Source: an uncultured Trueperaceae bacterium
GTDB lineage: Bacteria > Deinococcota > Deinococci > Deinococcales > Trueperaceae
DNA: 34,491 nt
Direction of reading: 5' to 3'
NCBI GenBank assembly: GCA_913062675.1
Contig: CAJXWR010000001.1
Coordinates: 1 to 34,491, forward strand
Every line of letters begins with the position of its first letter. Positions within the stretch are counted from its first letter, which is position 1. The notes below the pieces were generated by a model. The model saw nothing but the letters and a program-made list of their open reading frames with translations. It made no database searches and was not told the origin of the DNA. Both the position numbers and the translations under genes were made by a program. Of the stretch, positions 1 through 7,409 are shown one piece after another.

Positions 1-1558
1 ACAGGGTTGCGACGTCGACCGGTTCACCGGCCTCGACGTAGCCGGTGTCCATCTGCGCGAGTTGCAGCCTGCCGGAGACGTCGTCGTTCACGCCGTGCCA
101 CCACGTGTACGCCTCGAGCACCCACATGCCCGACTCGCGCGTCCCATTGCCACTGCCCTTCGTACCGCCGAACGGCATGTGCGCCTCGGCACCGTTGGTG
201 GTGTTGTTGATGCTGGTCATGCCCGCCTCGATGCGGGTCTTGAACTGGTACGCCCAGTCCCGGTTGTTCGTGTAGATGGCGCTCGAAAGGCCGTACGACA
301 CGGCGTTCGCCGTTTCGATCGCCTCGTCGATCCCGTCGACCTTGACGAGATTGATGGTGGGCCCGAAGACCTCCTCCTGGAACTGACGCATGTCGGGCGT
401 GACGTCGGCCCAGACGGTCGGCCAGCCGTAGTAGGCCGCGTCGGGATCGCCGGTCCAACCTGCAGGCGCATTGTCTTGCGTGATTCGGCCCTCCCCGTAC
501 AGCAGCGTCGCGCCGTCCTCCTCGCCCCACGCGTAGTGCTCCATCCAACGCTCGTAGAAGCGCTGGTTGATGAACGGGCCGTACATGACGTGCTCGGTCT
601 GGTTGGGGTTGCCGATCTCGAGTTCGCGCACCTTCTCGAGGTAGCGGGTCTTGAATTCGTCGTAGATGGGCGCGTCGATGATGACGTTACCGGCACTGGT
701 GCAGCGCTGCCCACCGGTCGCGAAGGCACTGAAGATCGCGCCGTGAACGGCGTTGTCGAGGTCCGCGTCGCGCATGATGACGAGCGGGTTCTTGCCACCG
801 AGTTCGAGGGTGGGGTGCAGCAGGTTGCGGCCGGCCACCTCGCCGACGTGGCGCCCGACGGCGGTGGAGCCGGTGAAGGCGAACTTGTGGAGTTTGCCTT
901 CGTCCATCATGGCGATGAGGTGCTGCCCGGCGGCGTCCTTACCGCCGCCGAAGACGACATTGATGACGCCGTCGGGCACACCGGCCTCCTGAATGAGTTT
1001 CACGAAGGCGTAGCCAACGGCGGGGGCGTCCTCACTGGGCTTCCAGACGATGGTGTTGCCGGTGAGGAGGGCGGGAATGATTTTCCAGGAGGGCACGGCG
1101 ATGGGGAAGTTGCCGGCGGTGACGATGCCGACCACGCCGAGGGGACGGCGGTACGTGGCGAGTTCCTTGTTCGGCATTTCGCTGGGGACGGTCTGGCCGT
1201 AGAGGCGGCGTCCTTCGCTTTGGAAGAAGTGGCAGGTGTCGATGGCTTCCTGCACGCTGCCGCGCGCTTCCTTGAGCGTCTTGCCCATTTCGCGGGTGAC
1301 GAGGCGGGAGAGGGTTTCCTTCTCGCGTTCGATGGCGGCACCGATCTTGCCGATGATCTCGCCGCGGATGGGGGCGGGGAGGCGGGACCAGGCGGGGAAG
1401 GCTTCGTTGGCGGCGTCGCAGGCGGCGCGCACTTCGTCGAGGCTGGCTTCGGGGAAGATGCCGACGACGTCGTCACGGTCACTGGAGTTGCGGCTTTCGA
1501 AGGTGTGGGCGGAGGGGACTTCGCGTCCACCGATGAGGTTGGGGAAGGTGCGTGCCAT
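1..1558 (-). CDS. Aldehyde dehydrogenase family protein (C-terminus cut by window edge)
   Basis: NAD(P)-dependent aldehyde dehydrogenase, oxidising an aldehyde or semialdehyde to the acid in the cytoplasm. About 519 residues are visible and the frame runs open off the left edge. The catalytic Glu is E252 in LELGGKN and the nucleophile is C286 in GGQRCTS; their 34-residue spacing is the family norm. FAFTGSTAVGR (cofactor region) and EEVFGPT are also present. The ATG at 1558 follows AAGGAGG by a short spacer, so this gene is Shine-Dalgarno led, unlike many neighbours. The near-complete length and a tail rich in Trp/Tyr around an INNTTNGAEAHMPFGG-type motif are ALDH-like, but I cannot tell whether the substrate is pyrroline-carboxylate, succinate semialdehyde or another aldehyde. 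It is transcribed divergently from the gene at 1703. Confidence 0.93.
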   Translation of the reverse strand, partial: MARTFPNLIGGREVPSAHTFESRNSSDRDDVVGIFPEASLDEVRAACDAANEAFPAWSRLPAPIRGEIIGKIGAAIEREKETLSRLVTREMGKTLKEARGSVQEAIDTCHFFQSEGRRLYGQTVPSEMPNKELATYRRPLGVVGIVTAGNFPIAVPSWKIIPALLTGNTIVWKPSEDAPAVGYAFVKLIQEAGVPDGVINVVFGGGKDAAGQHLIAMMDEGKLHKFAFTGSTAVGRHVGEVAGRNLLHPTLELGGKNPLVIMRDADLDNAVHGAIFSAFATGGQRCTSAGNVIIDAPIYDEFKTRYLEKVRELEIGNPNQTEHVMYGPFINQRFYERWMEHYAWGEEDGATLLYGEGRITQDNAPAGWTGDPDAAYYGWPTVWADVTPDMRQFQEEVFGPTINLVKVDGIDEAIETANAVSYGLSSAIYTNNRDWAYQFKTRIEAGMTSINNTTNGAEAHMPFGGTKGSGNGTRESGMWVLEAYTWWHGVNDDVSGRLQLAQMDTGYVEAGEPVDVATL

Positions 1559-1690
1559 GGCTGCCTCCTTGGGCATGGGTGAGGATCGCCCGCTGCTGCG
1601 TTTGTGGCGTCAGGGACGCGCGTGGCGGGGCGTGTTGCGGTGATGCTAGCACGGGGGTCGCGGGCGACGGGGGGTGGCGGGGTGGGTCGG

Positions 1691-1696
1691 TATCCT
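1691..1696 (+). promoter_or_regulatory. -10 box TATCCT, leaderless start of 1703 gene
   Basis: TATCCT is followed by exactly 6 nt and then the ATG at 1703. There is no Shine-Dalgarno sequence. The spacing places transcription start at or next to the A of the ATG. Confidence 0.7.
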
Positions 1697-1702
1697 CACG
1701 TC

Positions 1703-2308
1703 ATGTTGCCCGTCGACGCCGTGACGATTCATGCCGTGCAGTTCGTGGGAACGAACGTGGAGATGACGTACACGGTGGACCTGGACGCGGCCGGCCTCAA
1801 GGTCGACGCGGTGGAGGGCGCACTCGACGAGCTGCTCGCGAGCCGCTTGCGTTTGCATGCCATCACGCCGACGGGTGACCTGGATGGGCAGCCTCGCTTC
1901 AGCGTGATGGGCTCCCCGCTCGAACGGTTGTTCCACAAGATTGGCCCATCCGTTCCGCTGACGCTCATCAAGCATGCATCGGTGACGCTCGACTTGTCGG
2001 AGGTGAACCTCGTGCGGCAGGGGGAGGGTCTCCTGCGTAGCTACCCAGGCCCCGGCGAGAGTGCAGGGGAAGACGAGGTCGAGGTGTGGACACCGTGGGA
2101 TGCGGGGAAACTGCTCGGCATGCTGCTGCGCAAACCGGACCTGCTCGAGGGGGGCGTGGTGCGCGTGGCGGACGAGGGGGTGGAGGCACGTACGTTTCCA
2201 CAGGCCGTCCTGCCGACGTTGACCCAGCACGTAGAGGTGCACGACGGGGTGCGGGTGTGGATGGAGCCATCGGTTCGGCAGCGCCTTCGCCCCGCAGCGG
2301 CCTCGTAA
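1703..2308 (+). CDS. Conserved-looking protein of unknown function, 201 aa
   Basis: I do not recognise this protein. It has no signal peptide, no membrane segment and no obvious catalytic motif. It appears to be a soluble alpha/beta protein with several alternating hydrophobic strands (ITIHAVQFVG-like start, a VTLDLSEVNLV segment, and GVVRVADEGVEARTF). The ATG at 1703 was chosen over earlier in-frame starts because a -10 box sits 6 nt before it and because codon use becomes regular from there. It is divergent from the aldehyde dehydrogenase, with 144 bp between the two starts, and no functional link is evident. It may be a lineage-specific gene. Confidence 0.72.
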   Translation: MLPVDAVTIHAVQFVGTNVEMTYTVDLDAAGLKVDAVEGALDELLASRLRLHAITPTGDLDGQPRFSVMGSPLERLFHKIGPSVPLTLIKHASVTLDLSEVNLVRQGEGLLRSYPGPGESAGEDEVEVWTPWDAGKLLGMLLRKPDLLEGGVVRVADEGVEARTFPQAVLPTLTQHVEVHDGVRVWMEPSVRQRLRPAAAS

Positions 2309-2481
2309 CGCTTCGCTTACCTGCGCTGCATGCGCGAAAACGGCGTACGTGCGCGGTCGTCGTGGCGTTGGGCTCAACGGTCGTCACGGTCCCGCTGGGT
2401 ACGAATCCATGGTGGCGCCGCCCGGTCGCGGTGTTTTGGTCAGGCTGAAGGCATGCATCGACCCACCCATTCTCCCCAATG

Positions 2482-2490
2482 GCATATGCT
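2482..2490 (+). promoter_or_regulatory. Putative vapBC -10 TATGCT overlapped by palindrome
   Basis: TATGCT (2485-2490) overlaps the 8-bp palindrome GCATATGC (2482-2489), about 32 bp before vapB. VapB/VapBC complexes usually autoregulate by binding palindromes at their own promoter, so this is a candidate operator. No clear -35 box is visible. Confidence 0.35.
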
Positions 2491-2521
2491 TGCCCATAGG
2501 TCTCTCGTAGAGGAGGTGAGC

Positions 2522-2764
2522 ATGAACGAGGAACGACGCGTCGCACTGTTCAGAAACGGTGCCAACCAAGCCGTCCGCATCCCCCGCGACATGGAGGTGG
2601 ACGCCGATGAAGCGCTCATTCGCCGGGAGGGTGACGCCATCATCCTCGAACCCATCGCACGGTCGAGTCTCGCAACTTGGCTCGAGAGCCTCACGCCACT
2701 CGAGCTCACGCTCCCCGAAATCGATGATCCTCCTGCCGAGGAGGATCCCGTCGCCTTCCCTTGA
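2522..2764 (+). CDS. vapB: VapB-type antitoxin, AbrB/SpoVT fold
   Basis: Antitoxin of a type II toxin-antitoxin pair: it binds DNA through an N-terminal AbrB/MazE-like swapped hairpin and neutralises the VapC toxin with its C-terminal tail. The 80 residues contain the typical pattern RVALFRNGANQAVRIPRDME (residues 6-25) followed by an acidic, proline-containing tail that would wrap the toxin. The ATG at 2522 has a very strong AGGAGG (2511-2516) 5 nt upstream; the frame is open further upstream but lacks such a site. Its stop codon TGA overlaps the TTG start of vapC, giving tight translational coupling. The operon is probably autoregulated through the palindrome just upstream. Confidence 0.88.
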   Translation: MNEERRVALFRNGANQAVRIPRDMEVDADEALIRREGDAIILEPIARSSLATWLESLTPLELTLPEIDDPPAEEDPVAFP

Positions 2765-3207
2765 ACGACCCCGGTGGGACCGCCCGGCTCCGGTACTTGC
2801 TCGACACGAACGTCGTGTCTCCCCTGCTCACGGCGACCGAACCCCACCTCGTGCAACGCATTGCCGAGGTCGGGGAGACCACCGTCTGCACGTCCACCAT
2901 CGTGCTCGGAGAACTTCGGTTCGGTGCTCAGCTTGCGCAGAGGCCAGACCTGATGGAGCGTATCGATCACCTCACCAGGCGGATGACCATCCTCCCCTTG
3001 GCGAACGCGACGGCCGAGCGCTACGGACGCCTTCGCGCGGAGCTACGGAGGCAAGGCACCGGCGTGAGCGCGAACGACCTGTGGCTTGCGGCGCAAGCGC
3101 TCACCTTCGACCTCACGCTCGTCACCCGAAACCAGCGTGAATTCTCGCGAATTCCTGGACTTCGGGTGCACGACTGGACCGCTCCCCACTCCCCTGGTGA
3201 ACGCTGA
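2761..3207 (+). CDS. vapC: VapC-family PIN-domain ribonuclease toxin
   Basis: A PIN-domain endoribonuclease; known VapC toxins cleave tRNA or rRNA with Mg2+/Mn2+ held by acidic residues. The 148 residues show the expected order: D15 in LLDTNVVS, E51 in LGELRFG and D106 in SANDLWLAA. N124 in TRNQREF occupies the fourth position, often Asp or Asn. All three core acids are intact, so the toxin looks active. Translation starts at TTG 2761 inside the vapB stop (TTGA overlap), keeping toxin synthesis dependent on antitoxin translation. The length is normal for the family. The RNA target cannot be read from the sequence. Confidence 0.9.
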   Translation: MNDPGGTARLRYLLDTNVVSPLLTATEPHLVQRIAEVGETTVCTSTIVLGELRFGAQLAQRPDLMERIDHLTRRMTILPLANATAERYGRLRAELRRQGTGVSANDLWLAAQALTFDLTLVTRNQREFSRIPGLRVHDWTAPHSPGER

Positions 3208-3415
3208 GGTCGTCTCCCAGCGTTGGCGCGGGAACGGTTCATGGCGAGGCGTCCCACGAGGGCGACGCTTCGCGGTAGGGTCCTCGGCGCGACACCCGAC
3301 GTTGCGAGACCTGCGCATCGCACCACCGCCGGTATCGTGAACCTTCCAGCGAGGTACGCCCGCGCGTGGCGATTCAGCGCACCGCGCCTCTCGCACGCGA
3401 ACGGAGATCGTCGCC
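3208..3415. other. Intergenic gap between vapC and the VOC gene
   Basis: These 208 bp hold no convincing gene. AACGCTG (3197-3203, inside the end of vapC) and CAGCGTT could pair across an 11-nt loop, but no T-run follows, so I do not call a terminator. TATCGT near 3333 could serve the downstream gene; support is weak. Confidence 0.3.
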
Positions 3416-4372
3416 ATGCTTCAACTCACCGGCCTGCACCACGTGAGTGCCCTCGCCAACGACATTCGAGCGAACCACGCGTTCTACACGACCGTGATGG
3501 GCATGCGCCTCGTAAAGAAGACGGTGAACCAGGACGACACGTCCATGTATCACCTGTTCTACGCCGATGGCGTGGGTTCACCGGGGAGTGACCTCACCTA
3601 CTTCGACATGCCCCTCGCCGCGCGGGAACGCAAGGGCAACCGCAGCATCACGCGCACCACCCTGCGGGTGCATGGAGAGGACACGTTCGCCTACTGGGTC
3701 GACCGATTCGACGCGCACGACGCGCCGCACGGTGACGTCACCCAGCGGCGCGGCGTCGCGCACCTCGATTTCGAGGATCCGCACGGATTGCCGCTCAGCC
3801 TCGTCGATGATGGCGGGCTCGGCACCGCCCACCCGTGGGAAGCAAGCCCGGTCCCGACGCACCATCAGGTGCGGGGCCTTGGCTACATGGAGTTCACCGT
3901 GCCTGACCTCGGGCCGACCGATGCGTTCCTCACGGGTGTCCTGAACCTCGAGCGCGAGGCGGTGCACCCCCTGGACGACGGGACGCCGGACCAGGTGCAC
4001 GTCTACCGCATGCACGCCGAAGGTCCTGCAGGCGAATTGCACGTCGCCGTGCGACCCGAGCTTCCGCTCGCCCGCTACGGATCGGGCGGCGTGCATCACC
4101 TGGCCCTGCGCATCCCGAACGAGGAGGAGTACCACGCCTGGACGGCGCGCCTACGCGAGGCGGGTGCGCAGTTCAGTGGCGAGGTGGACCGGTACTACTT
4201 CAAGAGCCTGTACGTCCGCGAGCCTGGAGGCATCCTCATCGAACTCGCGACCGATGGGCCTGGCTTTGACGTCGACGAGCCGCTCGACGCCTTGGGCGAG
4301 GGACTGGCGTTACCTCCGTTCCTGGAGCCTCGTCGCGCCGAGATCGAAGCGCGCCTGAAACCGCTCGCGTAA
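3416..4372 (+). CDS. VOC-family ring-cleaving dioxygenase, MhqO/YkcA type
   Basis: Two tandem vicinal-oxygen-chelate (glyoxalase fold) modules make up 318 residues, the usual size of MhqO-like proteins, annotated as extradiol ring-cleaving dioxygenases of hydroquinone/catechol-type compounds. Metal ligands fit: H8/H9 in GLHHV at the N-terminus, a second His in the GGVHHLALRI segment, and Glu in GGILIELATDGPGF near the end. Module one spans about residues 1-140 and module two about 150-290, beginning near GLGYMEFTVPDL. The ATG at 3416 has a GGAG 8-10 nt upstream. It stands alone between vapBC and a convergent gene. Homologues often respond to quinone or electrophile stress through MarR/DUF24 regulators, but none lies next to it. 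Substrate is unproven. Confidence 0.85.
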   Translation: MLQLTGLHHVSALANDIRANHAFYTTVMGMRLVKKTVNQDDTSMYHLFYADGVGSPGSDLTYFDMPLAARERKGNRSITRTTLRVHGEDTFAYWVDRFDAHDAPHGDVTQRRGVAHLDFEDPHGLPLSLVDDGGLGTAHPWEASPVPTHHQVRGLGYMEFTVPDLGPTDAFLTGVLNLEREAVHPLDDGTPDQVHVYRMHAEGPAGELHVAVRPELPLARYGSGGVHHLALRIPNEEEYHAWTARLREAGAQFSGEVDRYYFKSLYVREPGGILIELATDGPGFDVDEPLDALGEGLALPPFLEPRRAEIEARLKPLA

Positions 4373-4405
4373 CGCAGCCCAACGCCTCGACCTCCCATGG
4401 AAACA

Positions 4406-4442
4406 CCCTCCGCAAGACCGGTTCGACCGGTCAGGCGGAGGG
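4406..4442. terminator. Long imperfect hairpin between convergent genes
   Basis: Stem arms CCCTCCGC (4406-4413) and GCGGAGGG (4435-4442) flank inner arms GACCGGT and ACCGGTC with a TCG loop. It sits between two converging genes (stops at 4372 and 4466). There is no T-tract on either side, so it may be a bidirectional transcript end of a weak or Rho-assisted kind. Confidence 0.6.
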
Positions 4443-4465
4443 CGGCTGAAGCTTGAGGCGTGACT

Positions 4466-4774
4466 TCAGTAGAAGGTGACGAGCGCGACGTAGTACAGCA
4501 CGACCCCAGCGACGGGGAGTCCCGCTAGTGCGACGGCAGCCTGGTGCGCCTTCGCGAAGAACGCGATGAGGGCGGCGGCGGTCGCGGCGAAGAGCACGAA
4601 CGGGTAGGCCCAGAACCCCGTCATCCAAAGACCGGACAGTTCGAGTTGCGAGATGAATCCCATGCCTCGTCCGTAACTGATGGCGGCAATGATCCAGAAG
4701 AAGAGGACGAACATCGCGCCGGCAAGGCCAGCTCCGAGTCCCAACATGGCGGTCGTGCGGTCGACGGGTTGCAT
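4466..4774 (-). CDS. Small membrane protein of unknown function, 102 aa
   Basis: I do not recognise a family. The protein has three hydrophobic segments that would span the membrane: around residues 10-32 (GLGAGLAGAMFVLFFWIIAA), 50-70 (WMTGFWAYPFVLFAATAAAL) and 80-100 (VALAGLPVAGVVLYYVALV). It has a short basic/acidic N-terminus and ends in Tyr. The ATG at 4774 was chosen because a TACACT box lies exactly 6 nt upstream and there is no Shine-Dalgarno sequence; the longer open frame upstream runs through the peptidase terminator hairpin and is implausible. It lies directly downstream of the S8 peptidase but has its own promoter. Confidence 0.72.
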   Translation of the reverse strand: MQPVDRTTAMLGLGAGLAGAMFVLFFWIIAAISYGRGMGFISQLELSGLWMTGFWAYPFVLFAATAAALIAFFAKAHQAAVALAGLPVAGVVLYYVALVTFY

Positions 4775-4780
4775 GAAGGG

Positions 4781-4786
4781 AGTGTA
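4781..4786 (-). promoter_or_regulatory. -10 box TACACT, leaderless start of 4774 gene
   Basis: On the minus strand TACACT is followed by 6 nt (CCCTTC) and the ATG. A TGC just upstream makes it an extended -10. It begins immediately after the peptidase terminator hairpin. Confidence 0.7.
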
Positions 4787-4789
4787 GCA

Positions 4790-4816
4790 CCACCCCCGCA
4801 AACTTCGCGGGGGTGG
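4790..4816 (-). terminator. Hairpin terminator after the S8 peptidase
   Basis: Perfect 10-bp arms CCACCCCCGC and GCGGGGGTGG surround a 7-nt loop, 28 nt past the peptidase stop. No T-run follows on the minus strand; a short CTTTA follows on the plus strand. Position and strength favour a terminator separating the peptidase from the next gene's promoter. Confidence 0.65.
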
Positions 4817-4844
4817 GCCTTTACGGTTGGGGTTGTCGCTCGCT

Positions 4845-7184
4845 CTACTCGGTCGCCGGGTCGAGCAGCCACTCGCGCAAGTCATGGCGAAGGGCGGGGT
4901 GCGTCAGCAGCTCGTCGATCGAGACGCCTTCGAGACCCGTCGGACCGGTCACGAGCCGGTCGAGCAAGACGTCCTTGTTCGGGTACGTCCCACCGGCCTG
5001 TGCGTCGAACACTTCGGTGCTCCCGATGAAGTCCCCAGCGTCGATGAACTCGTTGGCGTTTTGATCCACGACCGCGGCGACGTAGGTGACGCCCGGCGTG
5101 GCGCTCAGTTGGTAGTTGGGCGCAAACGACGCGCCGTACGCATCACCACTTTCCCGCCATTCAGGCGGATCACTACCCGGCACGAGGCGATAGGCGAAGA
5201 CGTAGGTCGGTCCCGTGGGGTTCGCTTCGGCCTCCGGCTTGCTGACGAGGATCGTGAACGCGCCATACTCCTCGAAGGCCTCGGGATCATAGAAGACGAT
5301 GTCGGCGGCGAAGGAGCCGAACCCGTCGATGAACGTCCGATCGACGACGACAGTGAGCGTCGCGGATGCACCCGCGGCAAGCGTTCCCGTCGGCATCATC
5401 TCGACCCAACCCTCCTCGAGAGGGGCGGGATTCGTTTCATCCTCGACGTAGCCTGCTTGCCACGTCACGGCTTCGGAACCCTCGTTCGTAACGGTCACGT
5501 CGAGCGTCGTGAGATCGCTGCCGAAATCCAGTCGATTGGGTGTGAAAACGAACGTGACGGGTGTGGGCTCAGGGTCGGGCTCGGGAACATCACCATCGAG
5601 CACCGCTTGTAGCGCAGCAGGCGCATCGATCAGGCCTCCTCCACAGTCGCTCGCAAGGAACGTACCGCACTCCCCAGCGGTGAGCGGATTGGCCGTGGCG
5701 ACGAGGATGGCTTCGGCCTCAGCGAACGTAATCCCAGGGTCGAGCGCCTTCATGAGTCCAACGACGCCTGCCACGTGTGGCGCCGCCATGCTCGTGCCCT
5801 GGTACGCAACGAATCCCATCGTCAGGTTGCCCAAGGCGTCACGTTCTGCGAGAGCACTCACGACGCCATCGACGAGTCCGTCGCCGTTGGCGTCCACCGT
5901 CGTGTCGCCCCCTGGCGCCATGACGTCGATGCGCGCACCGTAGTTGGAGTAGAACGCCCGATCACCCGAGAGGTTCGTCGCACCGACCGTGATGACGTTC
6001 CGGCAACTTGCGGGCGTGAAGTTGCCCGCATCGACGTCCTCGTTCCCTGCCGCGACGACCGTCACGACGCCAGCCGCGGTGACGGCATCGAAGGCATCCT
6101 GCTGGTAACTCCCGCACGTGCCATAGCCACCGAGACTGAGGTTCAGCACGTCCGCTGGATTCGGATTGGAGGGGGAACCAAGCCCGGCTGCCCAGTACAC
6201 CCCATCGATGATGTCGACCAGCGACCCACTACCCCCACCCGTGTCCGGGTCGTAACCCAGCGCGCGAATGGGAAGGATCTTGGCGTTCCAATCTACGGCT
6301 GGCATGCCATCGGCGTTGTCGGTCGCCGCAGCGATGGTGCCGGCCACGTGCGTTCCGTGATACGAGGGTTGGCCACTGCCGACGGGCACGTCACCCACGT
6401 CGTAGGCGTCGTCATCCCTGCCGTCCCCGTCGAGCGCAGAGGCGGGGTTCGTGATCATGTCGCGTCCAGGCAGCACCTTGCCCGCGAAGTCGGGGTGAGA
6501 CACCGCCGGGCTCGTATCGTCGAGGTCGTAGAGGATGCCCGTGTCGATCACACCAATGACCGTGCTTGCGCTCCCCGTCGTGGTGTCCCACGCCGCGGGA
6601 AGCCCAATCTGATCGTAGTGCCAGAAGTAACTGCGGTCGCTCACCCAGAGGGTGTCGTTCGGCACGCGTTGGGTGGAGAGCAGCAGGTTGGGTTCCGCGT
6701 ACCGCACGTCGGGGCGGGCGGCGAGCGCGCGAATCAGCTCGACCGTCGCATCCTCATCCACGTCGGCATGCAGAAGGCGAGCGCCGGGCACGGGTAGGTC
6801 GCGCACGACCTGCAGGGTGACGCCTGCAGCTTGCAGCGTTGAGGCGCTGGCGGCACGCACGCCTGGTTCGAACGCCACGATGACGTCACCCGGCACGAAG
6901 CGAACACGCGGATCGTCGAGTTCGTCGAGGATCGCCTGCTGCCGAAGGGACGCATCGGATTCGGTCTCGGACAAGCGAGGTAACGCGCCACCCTGAGCCT
7001 CGGAAACGGATGCTGACGTCTCGCTGGAAGCCACGAGCAGCGAACCTGAGATCACCGGATCGGCGGCAGGCGTCCCGCCTCCCCCATCCCCGCCCGATGC
7101 TCCACAAGCGGTGAGGAGCATGGAGAGCGTCGCGAGGGTGAACAGCACCAGCGGGATGCGCGCGATTCGGCGGTTGTGCAACAT
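4845..7184 (-). CDS. Subtilisin-family (S8) serine peptidase lipoprotein
   Basis: Secreted lipid-anchored serine protease, 779 residues. A signal peptide ends in the lipobox LLTAC with C27, followed by a Gly-rich linker. Residues about 95-170 look like an inhibitor I9-type prodomain (VPGDVIVAFEPGVRA onwards). The S8 domain has the full triad: D214 in VIDTG, H276 in HGTHVAG and S465 in GTSMAAPH, with oxyanion N381 in AAGNED. After a Pro/Glu linker near 530 come Ig-like beta domains (about 535-640, VTNEGSEAVTWQA) and a C-terminal domain with a Ca-binding-like DQNANEFIDAGD. The ATG at 7184 follows AGGAAGGACC and begins the signal peptide; in-frame codons upstream encode nothing signal-like. It probably degrades extracellular peptides. 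Confidence 0.93.
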   Translation of the reverse strand: MLHNRRIARIPLVLFTLATLSMLLTACGASGGDGGGGTPAADPVISGSLLVASSETSASVSEAQGGALPRLSETESDASLRQQAILDELDDPRVRFVPGDVIVAFEPGVRAASASTLQAAGVTLQVVRDLPVPGARLLHADVDEDATVELIRALAARPDVRYAEPNLLLSTQRVPNDTLWVSDRSYFWHYDQIGLPAAWDTTTGSASTVIGVIDTGILYDLDDTSPAVSHPDFAGKVLPGRDMITNPASALDGDGRDDDAYDVGDVPVGSGQPSYHGTHVAGTIAAATDNADGMPAVDWNAKILPIRALGYDPDTGGGSGSLVDIIDGVYWAAGLGSPSNPNPADVLNLSLGGYGTCGSYQQDAFDAVTAAGVVTVVAAGNEDVDAGNFTPASCRNVITVGATNLSGDRAFYSNYGARIDVMAPGGDTTVDANGDGLVDGVVSALAERDALGNLTMGFVAYQGTSMAAPHVAGVVGLMKALDPGITFAEAEAILVATANPLTAGECGTFLASDCGGGLIDAPAALQAVLDGDVPEPDPEPTPVTFVFTPNRLDFGSDLTTLDVTVTNEGSEAVTWQAGYVEDETNPAPLEEGWVEMMPTGTLAAGASATLTVVVDRTFIDGFGSFAADIVFYDPEAFEEYGAFTILVSKPEAEANPTGPTYVFAYRLVPGSDPPEWRESGDAYGASFAPNYQLSATPGVTYVAAVVDQNANEFIDAGDFIGSTEVFDAQAGGTYPNKDVLLDRLVTGPTGLEGVSIDELLTHPALRHDLREWLLDPATE

Positions 7185-7345
7185 GACGGTCCTTCCTGAA
7201 CGGCGATGGGACGGTGACTGCAAGAGGTGCGCTCGTCTACCCGCGTGATACCACGCGCATGACGGTTTCCCTGCCACGCAGGGTCGTCAGGTGGCACGGG
7301 GAGCGAACCGGAAGCGTGGACTCCAACCGAGGCCGGTACCTCTGG

Positions 7346-7351
7346 TACACT
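7346..7351 (+). promoter_or_regulatory. Putative uvrA -10 TACACT
   Basis: TGGTACACT, an extended -10, lies 58 nt before the uvrA TTG. No -35 consensus is visible. In this case it would give a leadered mRNA, consistent with the strong Shine-Dalgarno of uvrA. Confidence 0.45.
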
Positions 7352-7409
7352 CGTCCGTTGCCGCGCCGACCCCGGCTGGCGCGATGAACCAGAGTTAGGG
7401 AGGCCACCG

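Noticed and set aside
62-1582. 506-codon open frame on the plus strand
   Set aside because: Antisense to the aldehyde dehydrogenase; the encoded string is low-complexity, Gly/Val/Asp-rich, with no family motifs. It is a GC-rich third-position artefact.
1643-1648. TAGCAT on the minus strand as aldehyde dehydrogenase promoter
   Set aside because: It lies about 85 nt before the start without a -35; GC-rich flanks make a chance match likely.
3197-3221. Inverted repeat AACGCTG/CAGCGTT at the end of vapC
   Set aside because: Eleven-nt loop and no T-run, so no terminator call.
7346-7384. Leaderless TTG mini-ORF before uvrA
   Set aside because: TACACT is 6 nt from a TTG with nine codons (LPRRPRLAR), but TTG leaderless initiation is unlikely and uvrA has its own Shine-Dalgarno. 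Left as the uvrA -10 only.
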